NCBI GenBank assembly: GCA_035946615.1
Contig: DASYZB010000047.1
Location: 1-50,963, forward strand
From: Verrucomicrobiia bacterium
GTDB lineage: Bacteria > Verrucomicrobiota > Verrucomicrobiia > Limisphaerales > UBA8199
Direction of reading: 5' to 3'
Length of the DNA stretch: 50,963 nucleotides
The notes under the pieces: model-generated
What the model was told of the DNA's origin: nothing
The model's input: only the letters and a program-made list of their open reading frames with translations
The model's database searches: none
Shown here: in pieces, positions 15,442 through 26,650 of the stretch
Numbering within the stretch: the stretch's first letter is position 1
Layout of the letters: the number at the start of each line of letters is the position of its first letter
Program-made: the position numbers and the translations under genes

Positions 15442-18234
15442 ATGCTTTGTATGAAATCGAATCTCGTTTTGACTTCTTTCGCCAGTTCCCTGCTGTTGCT
15501 CCAATCGGCTCATGCGCTTCCTGACCCGACCGAGATGCCCTTGCCACTGGTGGGCACCGCCGAGCACGGCCATGCCTATCCGGGCGCCATCGTCCCTTTC
15601 GGGATGGTGCAGCTTAGCCCCGACACCCCCTTGCGCGGCTGGGATGGCGCCTCCGGTTACCATTACTCCGATTCAGCCATCCTCGGTTTCAGCCACACGC
15701 ATTTAGCCGGCACGGGCGTTGGTTGCCTGGGCGACGTGCTGGTCACGCCAACGGTGGGCGAACTCTTCCTGAACGCCGGTTCACCGGGGCACGGGTATGT
15801 TTCAAGCTTTTCCCATTCCAACGAGGTGGTCACACCCGGGTATTATCGGGTGTTCCTCGATGACCCCAAAGTCACCGCGGAACTGACGGCCACGGCCCGT
15901 TGCGGCTTTCACAAGTACACCTTTCCCGCCTCGGACCAGGCCCACATCATTTTGGACCTGGTGCATGGAGTGGACAGCCGGGCAGTCGAAACGACTCTCG
16001 CCATCGAGGGAGATAACACGGTCATCGGTTCGCGCATTTCGGAAGGCTGGGGCGGGCGCCGCGCAGTTTATTTTGTCATGGAGTTCTCAAGGCCATTCGC
16101 CTCGTATGGTATCGAGCAAAACGGCCAAAAGCTGGGTGCGGGAGAACGCGCGGCCCATGGCCGCGATCTGAAGGCCTATTTCAATTACAAAACATCAGAA
16201 AATGAGGTCCTGCTGATCAAGGTGGGCATCTCGGGCACCGGCATCGAGGGCGCGCGCAAGAACCTGGCAGGCGAAATCCCCGGCTGGGATTTCAATAAGA
16301 CGCGCGCCGCGGCAGTTCGCCAATGGAAGGACTTGTTCAACACCGTCGAGGTGGAGTCGTTTGATCCGCACATCCGCGCCACGTTTTACGCGAACGTGTA
16401 CCTCGCTTGCCAGGCGCCTGTACTTTTTAATGATATCGATGGAACCTACCGCGGCATGGACCACAAAAACCACTCCTCGCCCGGATTCCAGAACTACACC
16501 ACCTTCTCGTTGTGGGATACCTATCGCGCCGAGCATCCCCTATTGACGCTGCTGCAACCGCGCCGAGTGGACGACCTGATCAAGTCGATGCTTGCCGAAT
16601 ACCACGAGTCCGGGTTGCACACCACACCCATCTGGCCACTGTGGGCCAATGAAACCTGGTGCATGATCGGCTACCATTCCGTGCCGGTCATCGTTGATGC
16701 CTATTTCAAAGGATTCAGAGGATGCGACCCCGAAGAGGCCTACCAGGCCATGCGCGACACCGCTACCCAGGACCGCAACGGGCTGAAATCTTACAAGGAA
16801 CTCGGCTATGTAGCCTCGAAGTCCGGCGAGCAGGCGACCTCGCGCACCCTCGAATACGCCTTCGACGACTGGTGCCTGGCCCGAATGGCCGAGGCCCTCG
16901 GTCATTCCGACGATGCCCGCCTGTTCTACTCCCGCGCAGCCAACTATCGCAATCTCTTCGACCGCACGACGCAATTCTTCCGTGGCCGCAAAGCCGATGG
17001 CGCCTGGCGCTCGCCCTTCATCGACAATGCCCTGGTCGGTGACGAATACACCGAGGCCGATGCCTGGCAGTATGCCTTTTGCGTCCAGCAGGATTTGCCT
17101 GGGCTTATCTCGCTGTACTGGGGTGACGAGGGATTTATCAAGAAGCTCGACGCCTTGTTTGCGGCCAACTCCACCATACAAACCACGATCCCGGACATCA
17201 GCGGCCTGATCGGGCAGTACTCACAAGGAGACGAGCAGTGCCATCACGTGGCGTATCTTTATAATTATGCCGGCGCTCCCTACAAAACCCAACAACACGT
17301 CCGCCAGGTGATGGCCCAGATGTACAATGACACCCCTGCCGGCCAATGCGGCAATGTCGATTGCGGGCAGATGGCCGCCTGGTACGTCTTCAGCGCCCTG
17401 GGCTTTTATCCCGTCAACCCGGATAGCGGCATTTACGTCATCGGCAGTCCGGCGGTTTCGAAGGCCGTGTTGCGCCTCGACCGCCAGAAGTACCATGGCA
17501 AAAAACTCGAGGTCATTGCCCTCAACAACTCGCCTGAGAATATTTACATCCAGTCCGCCTCGTTCAATGGCCAGCCGCTCGAAAAGGCTTGGCTCAGTCA
17601 CCAGCAAATCACTTCCGGCGGGACCCTGCGGCTGGTGATGGGCTCGCAACCCAATACCACTTGGGGCAGCGCGCCTGAAAACCGGCCGCCGGCGACCATG
17701 CCCGCCGGATTCAAATACCCTGAACTGCCTCCTCCCGCTTCGGACAAACCGGTCGCCCTGAAGCTGCCCATCCGGGTTATTTGCGGCAGCGATGAACCGG
17801 CCGGCGATTTCTTGCCCGACCCGAACATGGTGGACGGGGCCGTTAACGCCAGCCGCTCAGCCATTGATACCAGCGTCCCCAACGCCGCCCCGGCTGCAGT
17901 GTATCAAACCGAGCGCTACGGCCAGGATTTCAGCTATTCGTTCTCCGTTCCCCAAGGCGGCCATTACCGCGTGCGCCTGCACTTCGCCGAGGTGTTTGAT
18001 GACGGCGCGGGACGGCGCATTGAGGATATCCAGATCAACGGCCAGCCGGTCCTTACCAATTTCGACATTTTTTCTGCCGCCGGCGGCATGAATAAAGCCG
18101 TCGTCAAAGAGTTCGACGGGATTCATCCCAATAGCCAGGACAACATCGTTATCCGAATTTTCTCTCCGGACGCCAGCCCGGATCGCAACGCGAAGATCAG
18201 CGGCATCGAGATTCTTCCCGAACAGCAATCCTGA
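15442..18234 (+). CDS. Secreted GH92 alpha-mannosidase with C-terminal malectin-like domain
   Basis: 930 residues from the ATG at 15442, which has an AAAGGAG SD 7 bases upstream. A signal peptide (MLCMKSNLVLTSFASSLLLL) precedes the GH92 fold: PLVGTAEHGHAYPGAIVPFG, MVQLSPDTPLRGWDG, FSHTHLAGTG and QMAAWYVFSALGFYPV. GH92 enzymes are Ca2+-dependent exo-alpha-mannosidases acting on mannans and N-glycans outside the cell or in the periplasm. In the usual GNxDCGQ motif the x, often acidic, is Val here (GNVDCGQ). Residues about 790-930 form a malectin/CBM-like beta-sandwich (FSYSFSVPQGGHYRVRLHF). It is followed within 51 bases by a GH28 gene and likely shares its transcript. Confidence 0.92.
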   Translation: MLCMKSNLVLTSFASSLLLLQSAHALPDPTEMPLPLVGTAEHGHAYPGAIVPFGMVQLSPDTPLRGWDGASGYHYSDSAILGFSHTHLAGTGVGCLGDVLVTPTVGELFLNAGSPGHGYVSSFSHSNEVVTPGYYRVFLDDPKVTAELTATARCGFHKYTFPASDQAHIILDLVHGVDSRAVETTLAIEGDNTVIGSRISEGWGGRRAVYFVMEFSRPFASYGIEQNGQKLGAGERAAHGRDLKAYFNYKTSENEVLLIKVGISGTGIEGARKNLAGEIPGWDFNKTRAAAVRQWKDLFNTVEVESFDPHIRATFYANVYLACQAPVLFNDIDGTYRGMDHKNHSSPGFQNYTTFSLWDTYRAEHPLLTLLQPRRVDDLIKSMLAEYHESGLHTTPIWPLWANETWCMIGYHSVPVIVDAYFKGFRGCDPEEAYQAMRDTATQDRNGLKSYKELGYVASKSGEQATSRTLEYAFDDWCLARMAEALGHSDDARLFYSRAANYRNLFDRTTQFFRGRKADGAWRSPFIDNALVGDEYTEADAWQYAFCVQQDLPGLISLYWGDEGFIKKLDALFAANSTIQTTIPDISGLIGQYSQGDEQCHHVAYLYNYAGAPYKTQQHVRQVMAQMYNDTPAGQCGNVDCGQMAAWYVFSALGFYPVNPDSGIYVIGSPAVSKAVLRLDRQKYHGKKLEVIALNNSPENIYIQSASFNGQPLEKAWLSHQQITSGGTLRLVMGSQPNTTWGSAPENRPPATMPAGFKYPELPPPASDKPVALKLPIRVICGSDEPAGDFLPDPNMVDGAVNASRSAIDTSVPNAAPAAVYQTERYGQDFSYSFSVPQGGHYRVRLHFAEVFDDGAGRRIEDIQINGQPVLTNFDIFSAAGGMNKAVVKEFDGIHPNSQDNIVIRIFSPDASPDRNAKISGIEILPEQQS

Positions 18235-18284
18235 CCCTGATGTTTTACTGGCGCTTTTCAAAGGCTCTTTCCGCAAAGGACACC

Positions 18285-19841
18285 ATGCCTTGGCGGGTCC
18301 TCTCTCTTTTCTTTGCGGCCCTGGCCCTCTGGTATAGCGGGACCTCGAATGTCCGGGCCGCCACGGGCGCCAGCGGGTTGTTCAATGTCCGCGATTACGA
18401 CGCCGCCGGTGACGGTAAAACCCTGGACAACCCGGCCATAAATCAGGCCATCGAGGCCTGCTCAGCCGCCGGCGGCGGAACGGTTTTAGTCCCGGCGGGC
18501 ACTTATTTGAGCGGCTCGATTCATCTGCGCAGCAATGTTCATCTGGTCATCGACGCCGGCGCAACCCTTCTCGGCGCGCCGCAAAACATGAATGCCTATG
18601 ACGAAACCGAGCCCTACGCGCTAGGTGGCTATCAGGATGGAGGTCACTGTTATTTCCACAACAGCCTCATCTGGGGCGAGAATCTCACCAACGTTTTCAT
18701 CACCGGCCACGGTCTGATTAATGGCGGCGGGCTGGTTCGCAGTGACGGCGTTCTGGACCGCATGGTCGGTTTCAACAAATTCAATCCGCCAGTCACAAAC
18801 CCCGCGCCGCCCATCCGCCTGGGCAACAAAGCCATCGCCCTCAAGTTGTGCAGAAATGTCCTCATTCGTGATGTGACCATTTATCATGGAGGCCATTTCG
18901 CGATTCTCGTGACGGGATGCGATAACCTGACAGTGGACAACGTCACGACGGATACGGACCGCGACGGCATCGATATTGATTGTTGCCGCAACACGATGGT
19001 TTCCAACTGCCGCATCAATTCGCCAAATGATGACGGCCTCTGCCCTAAAAGCACCTATGCCCTGGGCGAGACGCGTCTGACCGAGAATCTCACCATCGTG
19101 AACTGCCAGGTCTGCGGCTTCGAGGAGGGCACCCTGTTGGACGGCACGTTCAAGCCCAGCAAGAATCATAATGGCCGCATTAAATTCGGCACAGAATCCA
19201 GCGGGGGCTTCCGCAATTGCACCGTGGCCAACTGCGCGTTTCGCAGTTGCCGTGGCCTGGCCCTTGAAGAGGTGGATGGAGGCGTTATGGAGAACATCAC
19301 AATCAATAATATCACGATGATGGATGTGCCCGACTATGCGATTTATATCACCACGGGAAAACGCAATCGCACCCCGGGCGCCGCAACAACCAGCCGCGCT
19401 AAAAGCATTTTGATCTCGAACGTCATCGCCGATGGAGTCGGCAAAATGAGCGGCATCCAGATTATGGGTTTGCCGGACCTGCCGGTCGAAGGCGTGCGGC
19501 TGCAAGACATCCGGCTCACCAGCAAGGGAGGCGGGACCAGGCAAGACGCTGCCCGCCATCCAAAGGAGTTGGGGGCCGGTTATCCGGAGCCCAGAAGTCT
19601 TGGGGTCTTGCCGTCCTACGGAATTTACGCGCGGCACGTCCACGACCTGGAAATCGCCGATGTCCACTTGGCTTTTGAAAACCAGGATGAGCGCCCTGCC
19701 ATCGCCTGCATCGATGCCGAAGGAGTGACTATTGACGACTTGAGCGCGCAGGTGGCGGACGGGGTTTCTGCTGCCCAATTTGAGGCAGTAAGAGGACTCG
19801 CCATTAGAAACTCACCCGGCTTGGAGAATCAGAAACCGTAG
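18285..19841 (+). CDS. Secreted GH28 family (polygalacturonase-like) glycosidase
   Basis: 518 residues from the ATG at 18285, with AAAGGA upstream; an ATG at 18240 is the alternative. A signal peptide (MPWRVLSLFFAALALWYSG) is followed by the parallel beta-helix opening FNVRDYDAAGDGKTLDNPAI. Catalytic-region motifs are DTDRDGIDIDCC (family NTDGxD), NDDGLC (family DDxx) and GRIKFGTESSGG (family RIK). The family GHG motif is not evident. Members hydrolyse polygalacturonans or rhamnogalacturonans. It is paired with the GH92 gene, suggesting attack on a mixed plant or microbial heteropolysaccharide. Substrate specificity is inferred only. Confidence 0.9.
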   Translation: MPWRVLSLFFAALALWYSGTSNVRAATGASGLFNVRDYDAAGDGKTLDNPAINQAIEACSAAGGGTVLVPAGTYLSGSIHLRSNVHLVIDAGATLLGAPQNMNAYDETEPYALGGYQDGGHCYFHNSLIWGENLTNVFITGHGLINGGGLVRSDGVLDRMVGFNKFNPPVTNPAPPIRLGNKAIALKLCRNVLIRDVTIYHGGHFAILVTGCDNLTVDNVTTDTDRDGIDIDCCRNTMVSNCRINSPNDDGLCPKSTYALGETRLTENLTIVNCQVCGFEEGTLLDGTFKPSKNHNGRIKFGTESSGGFRNCTVANCAFRSCRGLALEEVDGGVMENITINNITMMDVPDYAIYITTGKRNRTPGAATTSRAKSILISNVIADGVGKMSGIQIMGLPDLPVEGVRLQDIRLTSKGGGTRQDAARHPKELGAGYPEPRSLGVLPSYGIYARHVHDLEIADVHLAFENQDERPAIACIDAEGVTIDDLSAQVADGVSAAQFEAVRGLAIRNSPGLENQKP

Positions 19842-19856
19842 CAAGGGCCTCTTGGA

Positions 19857-21968
19857 TTAGTATTTCAGGGTCACCATCCCGCCGGCGGCGGATATCCTGG
19901 CGATTCTCACCGGCACAATGGCGCCCAGGCGATAAAACCGGGCCGCCCCAGCCATGGGAATGGTAATTGTCCGCGCGCCAACGTTGACCGTCGCCGTGGC
20001 ATCATTGGCGTAAGGTCCTGCGGCCAGCGAAGAGGATTGGACCGTAATTTGAGCTGGCACGAGCAGCAGATAATTGCGCACCTCGAGCCGATCATCCGAT
20101 TGAACGCTGGAATCGCCCAACTTCGTCAAGCGAAGCGTGTTGGCGCCCGACAGATTCAGAATTGCGCCCAGGCCGTTGGTGTCCAACAGGGGGATATACC
20201 TGAAATTGGATTTGCGTATTTGGTTGGGGATATTAAAGGCGCCGAGGTTCAGTGTTGTCTGGTTAGCTTGCGCCGGGTCGCTCGTTACCAGGCTGAGCAA
20301 GTTGGTTGTGGCGCCCCAGGAACCGACGCGCAGAAACGCGAAGTAATTGCTCGAACTCGAATTGAACACTCGCGTGTAATTTTGCCAATCGCCCGCGTGA
20401 GTGCGAATCACCAGGTATTCAGCCAGACCGGCATCGAGGTACTTTTGCCGGGTGTTATCGTTCGGACGATCATACGTCTCCGAAGTCACATTGGTGTTCC
20501 ACCCCGGTCCGCTGGGCGTGCTGTTGCCATCTGACAAAAAACCCGCAAAAGGAGTCCCGTCAGGCCATAAGCTGTTAAACTCATCGCGGATTCCTTCGCC
20601 GGTCATGACGCCGTCATTCTGGCGGTAATCATCCCATCCTGTGCTGGGGCCAAGTTGATTCGGGGTGAAAATATCCACCCCCTGGCTGGCCATCGTCGAG
20701 AAGCCACCGTCATTAGGGTCAAAGTACCCTTGGCCATTATCCCCGATCAGAACAGGATTACCGTTGGTCGGATTGCCGGAAACCGGGATGGGATCAAGCT
20801 GGAACACCCCGTTCGAATAATTGTAGTCCTCACATTCGATCGTCTTTACAGGCTCGCTGGACACATAGCCATCGCTGAATGTATCGAACCAAAAAGTATT
20901 GGTGGAAATGAGCGGCGGCACGTCGGTGCTCTGCACAACAATTTGGGCGCTATAGACTGCGTTGGACACCAGCGTTCCGGGGCCCGCGCTGAAGCTGACC
21001 GTCGAACCGTTCGCCGGGAGCGGCGCCAACGCCGCCGAGGAATCCACTCCATTGAGGTACAGCTTTGTGGCATTAGCCTTGATCAGGCCCGTCGTAAACG
21101 TGCTGGCTGTGAAGCTGATGCCTGAGTTGGGGTTGTGAAAATTCTGCCAGCGCCCGGCGGGCATGAAGCGGGTCTTCACGACCGGTGTGCCGGGAATCGA
21201 ATGCGGTATTGCCGGGAGGGTGGCTGTGTTCGGATCGCTTGCCGCTGCGTAGTAGTTGTCCACCGTCACATCAGAGGTGCCGGTGGTGCCATTCCGGCTG
21301 TAAGAAAGAATGCCGCTGATGCCGGAGCTGTAAGTCGCATCGTAATTCTGCAGTGTAGCCAAAGGCGCGGTCAGGTCCTCCATATCATAAACCTGAGCGG
21401 TGTACAGCGTGCCGACCCCCTGAAAGATGAAGCGGTAAGAGTTCCCTGGCACCAGGGTCATTTCGCATTTGGCAATCGTAGTGGCGCTGAACCCAGGGTT
21501 AACGATGTTGATTTGAAATTCACCCCCGTGCCTGTTTCCCGCATTCTCCCCCGCCTGCGCGGCGTCATAGTTGAGAATCATCCCCGCGCCTCCATCCAGC
21601 CCAAAACTGCCGCCCGGCGTAAAACGCGCAAACAAAACCACCGCCTGATCCTCGACGACCCAATTAACCAGGTCCACTGCCACGTAAAAGTCGCTATAGA
21701 CATTGGTCGGAGCGACAGCAGCCACCGCGGGCACTCCTGCAGCGGCGAATGGGTAGGTTTGAATCCGCAGTCCCTTGCCACTTCCAACGGTGGGGAACGA
21801 GAAGGTTACAAGAGACGGGTCCGCGTAATACTTCGTCCAGCGAGCGCTTAAGGCGCCCGAATCAAAATTGTCGGATTGACCTTTGGCCCCCAATGGCAAG
21901 GCAAGAGCAGTGACAATAGAGAGCAAAGAAACAAGCTGCTGGCGGCGGTGGGTAGGTTGACTTTTCAT
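19857..21968 (-). CDS. Large secreted protein, concanavalin-like and CBM-like regions
   Basis: 703 residues from the ATG at 21968 (an in-frame start at 21995 is possible). The N-terminus has a signal peptide (SLLSIVTALALPLGAKGQS). Residues about 30-240 resemble a LamG/concanavalin-like beta sandwich, starting DNFDSGALSARWTKY and containing FARFTPGGSFGLDGGAGMIL. A central stretch VKTIECEDYNYSNGVFQLDP is reminiscent of carbohydrate-binding modules of the CBM6/35 kind. It has no catalytic motif and is rich in Asn, Thr and Ser, typical of surface or secreted proteins of Verrucomicrobia. It converges with the GH28 gene 16 bases away. Role inferred: polysaccharide binding. Confidence 0.65.
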   Translation of the reverse strand: MKSQPTHRRQQLVSLLSIVTALALPLGAKGQSDNFDSGALSARWTKYYADPSLVTFSFPTVGSGKGLRIQTYPFAAAGVPAVAAVAPTNVYSDFYVAVDLVNWVVEDQAVVLFARFTPGGSFGLDGGAGMILNYDAAQAGENAGNRHGGEFQINIVNPGFSATTIAKCEMTLVPGNSYRFIFQGVGTLYTAQVYDMEDLTAPLATLQNYDATYSSGISGILSYSRNGTTGTSDVTVDNYYAAASDPNTATLPAIPHSIPGTPVVKTRFMPAGRWQNFHNPNSGISFTASTFTTGLIKANATKLYLNGVDSSAALAPLPANGSTVSFSAGPGTLVSNAVYSAQIVVQSTDVPPLISTNTFWFDTFSDGYVSSEPVKTIECEDYNYSNGVFQLDPIPVSGNPTNGNPVLIGDNGQGYFDPNDGGFSTMASQGVDIFTPNQLGPSTGWDDYRQNDGVMTGEGIRDEFNSLWPDGTPFAGFLSDGNSTPSGPGWNTNVTSETYDRPNDNTRQKYLDAGLAEYLVIRTHAGDWQNYTRVFNSSSSNYFAFLRVGSWGATTNLLSLVTSDPAQANQTTLNLGAFNIPNQIRKSNFRYIPLLDTNGLGAILNLSGANTLRLTKLGDSSVQSDDRLEVRNYLLLVPAQITVQSSSLAAGPYANDATATVNVGARTITIPMAGAARFYRLGAIVPVRIARISAAGGMVTLKY

Positions 21969-22072
21969 ATAGAGCCGACATGTGTTGATGTACATGCTAG
22001 ACCGTCCACGTTTGGGTTAACGCGCCAATCTTGCCACGAGCAGCCCATTTGTCAACTGAATTATGGCTTTTG

Positions 22073-23323
22073 TCACTCGGCGCGGCCCGGAACAGGAGAG
22101 CTATTGACCAGTTCGAGCGCTGCCTGTTCGAGAACTTCGCAGGTGCGTTCACCCAGACTGGTGCGCGTCACATAGGCATAGCGTTTGAAGCTGTCGAAAT
22201 CCTCCTTTGTGAGAATATAGCCGTAGGCGTCATTGGTAAGGCCGAAAAGGAAGTCGTTTTGGCCCCGCATTTTTCGTTTGAGATAGTAACCAATATTCGG
22301 CAGCGCCTCGCCGGGAATTGTAAGGATTTGGGCTGTCCCCAGGTTCACCAGATTCAGTTGCACCTTCACGCTCGCTGCTCCGCTCGAATCAAATCCCGGC
22401 ATCCGGCTCATCAGCGCCCGCATCAGGGGCGAGTCCACTGGAAACGAGACCATTCGGGCGGCACAGAACAGCTCCGGCGAGCTTTGGACCGGTGCATCAC
22501 GGATGATGAGCAAGGCCTGGTCCGCCAGCAGGTTGCCAATGCGCTGGCACTCCGGCCAGGTCCGGGCTTCCCCTCCACCGGCAAGGCGGTTGTCGGCAGT
22601 GACCATCCCGCCTTGGGCGCTATTCATGAAAATGCCAGTTCCACCGCCATGCTGCTCGATGCGCTCGTAAAGGGGCCCGATGAGGTCCGGGCTGCATACC
22701 CCGGCATGGTCGCCCAGAACCTCGGGATGAATGGCATAGTTGACCAGGGTGGCCAGGGGCTGGCCGGAGAGGCTCAGAAACTGCATCACGTTACAGCGCG
22801 GGTCATACAACTGCTCCGCGTAATAATTATAAGCGATCTTGCCCCTGGCTTCGCCCGTGGCCACACGCAGCTTGACGGGTTGAAGGCCCGCGAGCGCTTC
22901 GTGTATCGCTTCCGCCATCTTCCGGCAGACACTCGCCAGGTATTTCGGATCGCTCGACGTGCCGCCCATTTCGTCTGGAAACCCGTAACAATCCGGCGCG
23001 CTGTGGGTGTGTGTTGCGCCAATCAGGATGTTCGAAGGAGGGATTTCCGGCACGGCGGCGCGCACTTTGTTACCCAGCACCGATGGGAACCCAAGAAAAT
23101 CGGCGCTGACAATCGCCACACGATTGGCGCCTTCCTCGACAACCAGTGCACGAACGGTCAACTCCCCTTCTTTGCGTGTGACCGGCTGGCCCGAACCAAT
23201 ACCTCCAATGACAGGCAGCAGCGGGTCGGGTGTTACCTGCCGGACCGCAACACCGGCGCGTAGAGCCGCTGAGGCGTCGAATAAAGCGAGAAAGCAACAA
23301 ATGAGGATTAGATTCACTTTCAT
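22073..23323 (-). CDS. Secreted neutral/alkaline ceramidase-like hydrolase
   Basis: 416 residues from the ATG at 23323, with a signal peptide (MKVNLILICCFLALFDASA). The N-terminal domain of neutral/alkaline non-lysosomal ceramidases is recognisable: AGVAVRQVTPDPLLPVIGG, VRALVVEEGANRVAIVSADF and the zinc-site signature GATHTHSAPDCYG. Related short proteins, lacking the C-terminal ceramidase domain, are common in Planctomycetes and Verrucomicrobia and have no proven substrate. The mature enzyme should be periplasmic or outer-membrane associated. It lies directly behind the large secreted protein on the minus strand, about 100 bases upstream of it. Confidence 0.78.
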   Translation of the reverse strand: MKVNLILICCFLALFDASAALRAGVAVRQVTPDPLLPVIGGIGSGQPVTRKEGELTVRALVVEEGANRVAIVSADFLGFPSVLGNKVRAAVPEIPPSNILIGATHTHSAPDCYGFPDEMGGTSSDPKYLASVCRKMAEAIHEALAGLQPVKLRVATGEARGKIAYNYYAEQLYDPRCNVMQFLSLSGQPLATLVNYAIHPEVLGDHAGVCSPDLIGPLYERIEQHGGGTGIFMNSAQGGMVTADNRLAGGGEARTWPECQRIGNLLADQALLIIRDAPVQSSPELFCAARMVSFPVDSPLMRALMSRMPGFDSSGAASVKVQLNLVNLGTAQILTIPGEALPNIGYYLKRKMRGQNDFLFGLTNDAYGYILTKEDFDSFKRYAYVTRTSLGERTCEVLEQAALELVNSSPVPGRAE

Positions 23324-23442
23324 AGGATTTTGCCAACCGGTTTTAATCCGCAACCTGCTGTTGCTTTCAACCGGGGGAGCGCCTGTCTATGATGGCATGA
23401 AGGGTGCATCGGCGTCAACAGCGCCGCACGGCGTTTGGCGCC

Positions 23443-23488
23443 GGTCCGCGCCACGCGTCGTGGACTGCGCCAGCGCTCTGGCGCTTTT
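23443..23488 (-). repeat. Dispersed intergenic repeat, copy 2 (inverted)
   Basis: The reverse complement reads AAAAGCGCCAGAGCGCTGGC followed by GCAGTCCACGACGCGTGGCG. This matches copy 1 at 10092-10138, including the GCAGTCCACGACGC block. It lies in the roughly 500-base spacer before the histidine-kinase operon. Confidence 0.6.
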
Positions 23489-23569
23489 GGGCCGCGTCTT
23501 GCGTTGAATTGTCGCTATCGCCTTCATCGGGATTGAATTTGGGGGGCATGGAGAAACGGGAGGACATCC

Positions 23570-23610
23570 AAAAGCGGTAGAGGACTACCGCAGTCCCAAG
23601 ACGCTGCGCG
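23570..23610 (+). repeat. Dispersed intergenic repeat, copy 3 (variant)
   Basis: AAAAGCGGTAGAGGACTACC followed by GCAGTCCCAAGACGCTGCGC. The stem GGTAG/CTACC replaces the GCCAG/TTGGC stem of copy 1 while keeping the GCAGTCC and ACGCT blocks. The stem changes are compensatory, so the hairpin itself seems conserved. Confidence 0.5.
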
Positions 23611-23679
23611 CCCTGGGTCAGCGGTCGATTAAATAAAAAGACCGTTCAAAATGCCGATAATAGGGGCCATGAATTTCAA

Positions 23680-23708
23680 TTGACATCCTGGCTCCATTTT
23701 CCTATAAA
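23680..23708 (+). promoter_or_regulatory. Consensus sigma70 promoter for the two-component cluster
   Basis: TTGACA at 23680-23685 and TATAAA at 23703-23708 are separated by exactly 17 bases. Transcription would start near 23715, about 110 bases before the histidine-kinase start codon. A 41-codon frame (MVNLDFALDSMALLQELGG..., 23719-23844) begins about 4 bases after that point and overlaps the kinase start, so it may be a leaderless leader peptide. Confidence 0.75.
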
Positions 23709-23827
23709 TCGTGCTGAGATGGTGAACTTGGATTTTGCTTTGGACAGCATGGCTTTATTGCAGGAATTGGGAGGGGTAGCTGGCTGGCGTAAGGGGCCGG
23801 CTGGCCCGTGCCACGAATGGGCGCCAA

Positions 23828-26067
<2,240 letters not shown>

Positions 26068-26071
<4 letters not shown>

Positions 26072-26550
26072 ACAAATTAGAAGGTGACGTGGTGGAGATT
26101 CTCCTGGTTGAGGATAGCCCAAGCGATACGGAGCTAACCATCGAAGCCCTCCGCGAAGCCAAGGTCCGCAATCACCTCAGCATCGTCGAGGACGGTGTCG
26201 AGGCGATGGATTTCCTTCATCGGCGGGGTGGCTATGCCGACGAGCCGCGCCCGGACCTGATCATGCTCGATTTGAATTTGCCACGCAAAGATGGGCGCCA
26301 GGTCCTGGCCGAAATCAAAGGCAACGAAACTCTCAAGAACATTCCCGTGGTCGTCTTAACCACCTCCCGGGCTGAACAGGATGTCCTGCGGGCCTATAAC
26401 CTGCACGCCAATTGTTACATTACCAAGCCGGTGGATTTTGGTCAGTTCCTGAAAGTGATTCGTTCGATTGAGTCGTTTTGGTTGTTTGTCGTTACCCTGC
26501 CGCCCAAGGCGCCCCTCTCCCAAAGTGTGGCGATTGAGAGCCGGCGTTGA
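26068..26550 (+). CDS. Stand-alone receiver response regulator (Rcp1-like)
   Basis: 160 residues, a single receiver domain with the acidic pair E15-D16 (LLVEDSPSD), phospho-acceptor D68 (LIMLDLNLPRKDG), the conserved Thr in VVVLTTS and Lys in YITKPVDF. The extended region with VEDGVEAMDFLHRRG is typical of Rcp1-like regulators paired with phytochrome-type or bacteriophytochrome kinases. It has no output domain, so it should act by protein-protein contact or as a phosphorelay step. Its ATG overlaps the kinase stop (ATGA), indicating translational coupling with the upstream kinase, its likely partner. Confidence 0.92.
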
Positions 26551-26650
26551 GTGGCGTTCCCTGGGCATCTGGCGGTCTTGTTTGACGCCGATCACGGGAT
26601 AAATTGTCATTGTAATGGAGCAAGAACCGCAATCGAGAGTTCCCGGGTAG

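Noticed and set aside
18621-19778. A 385-codon minus-strand frame opposite the GH28 gene
   Set aside because: It mirrors the GH28 codons and has no start signal or domain.
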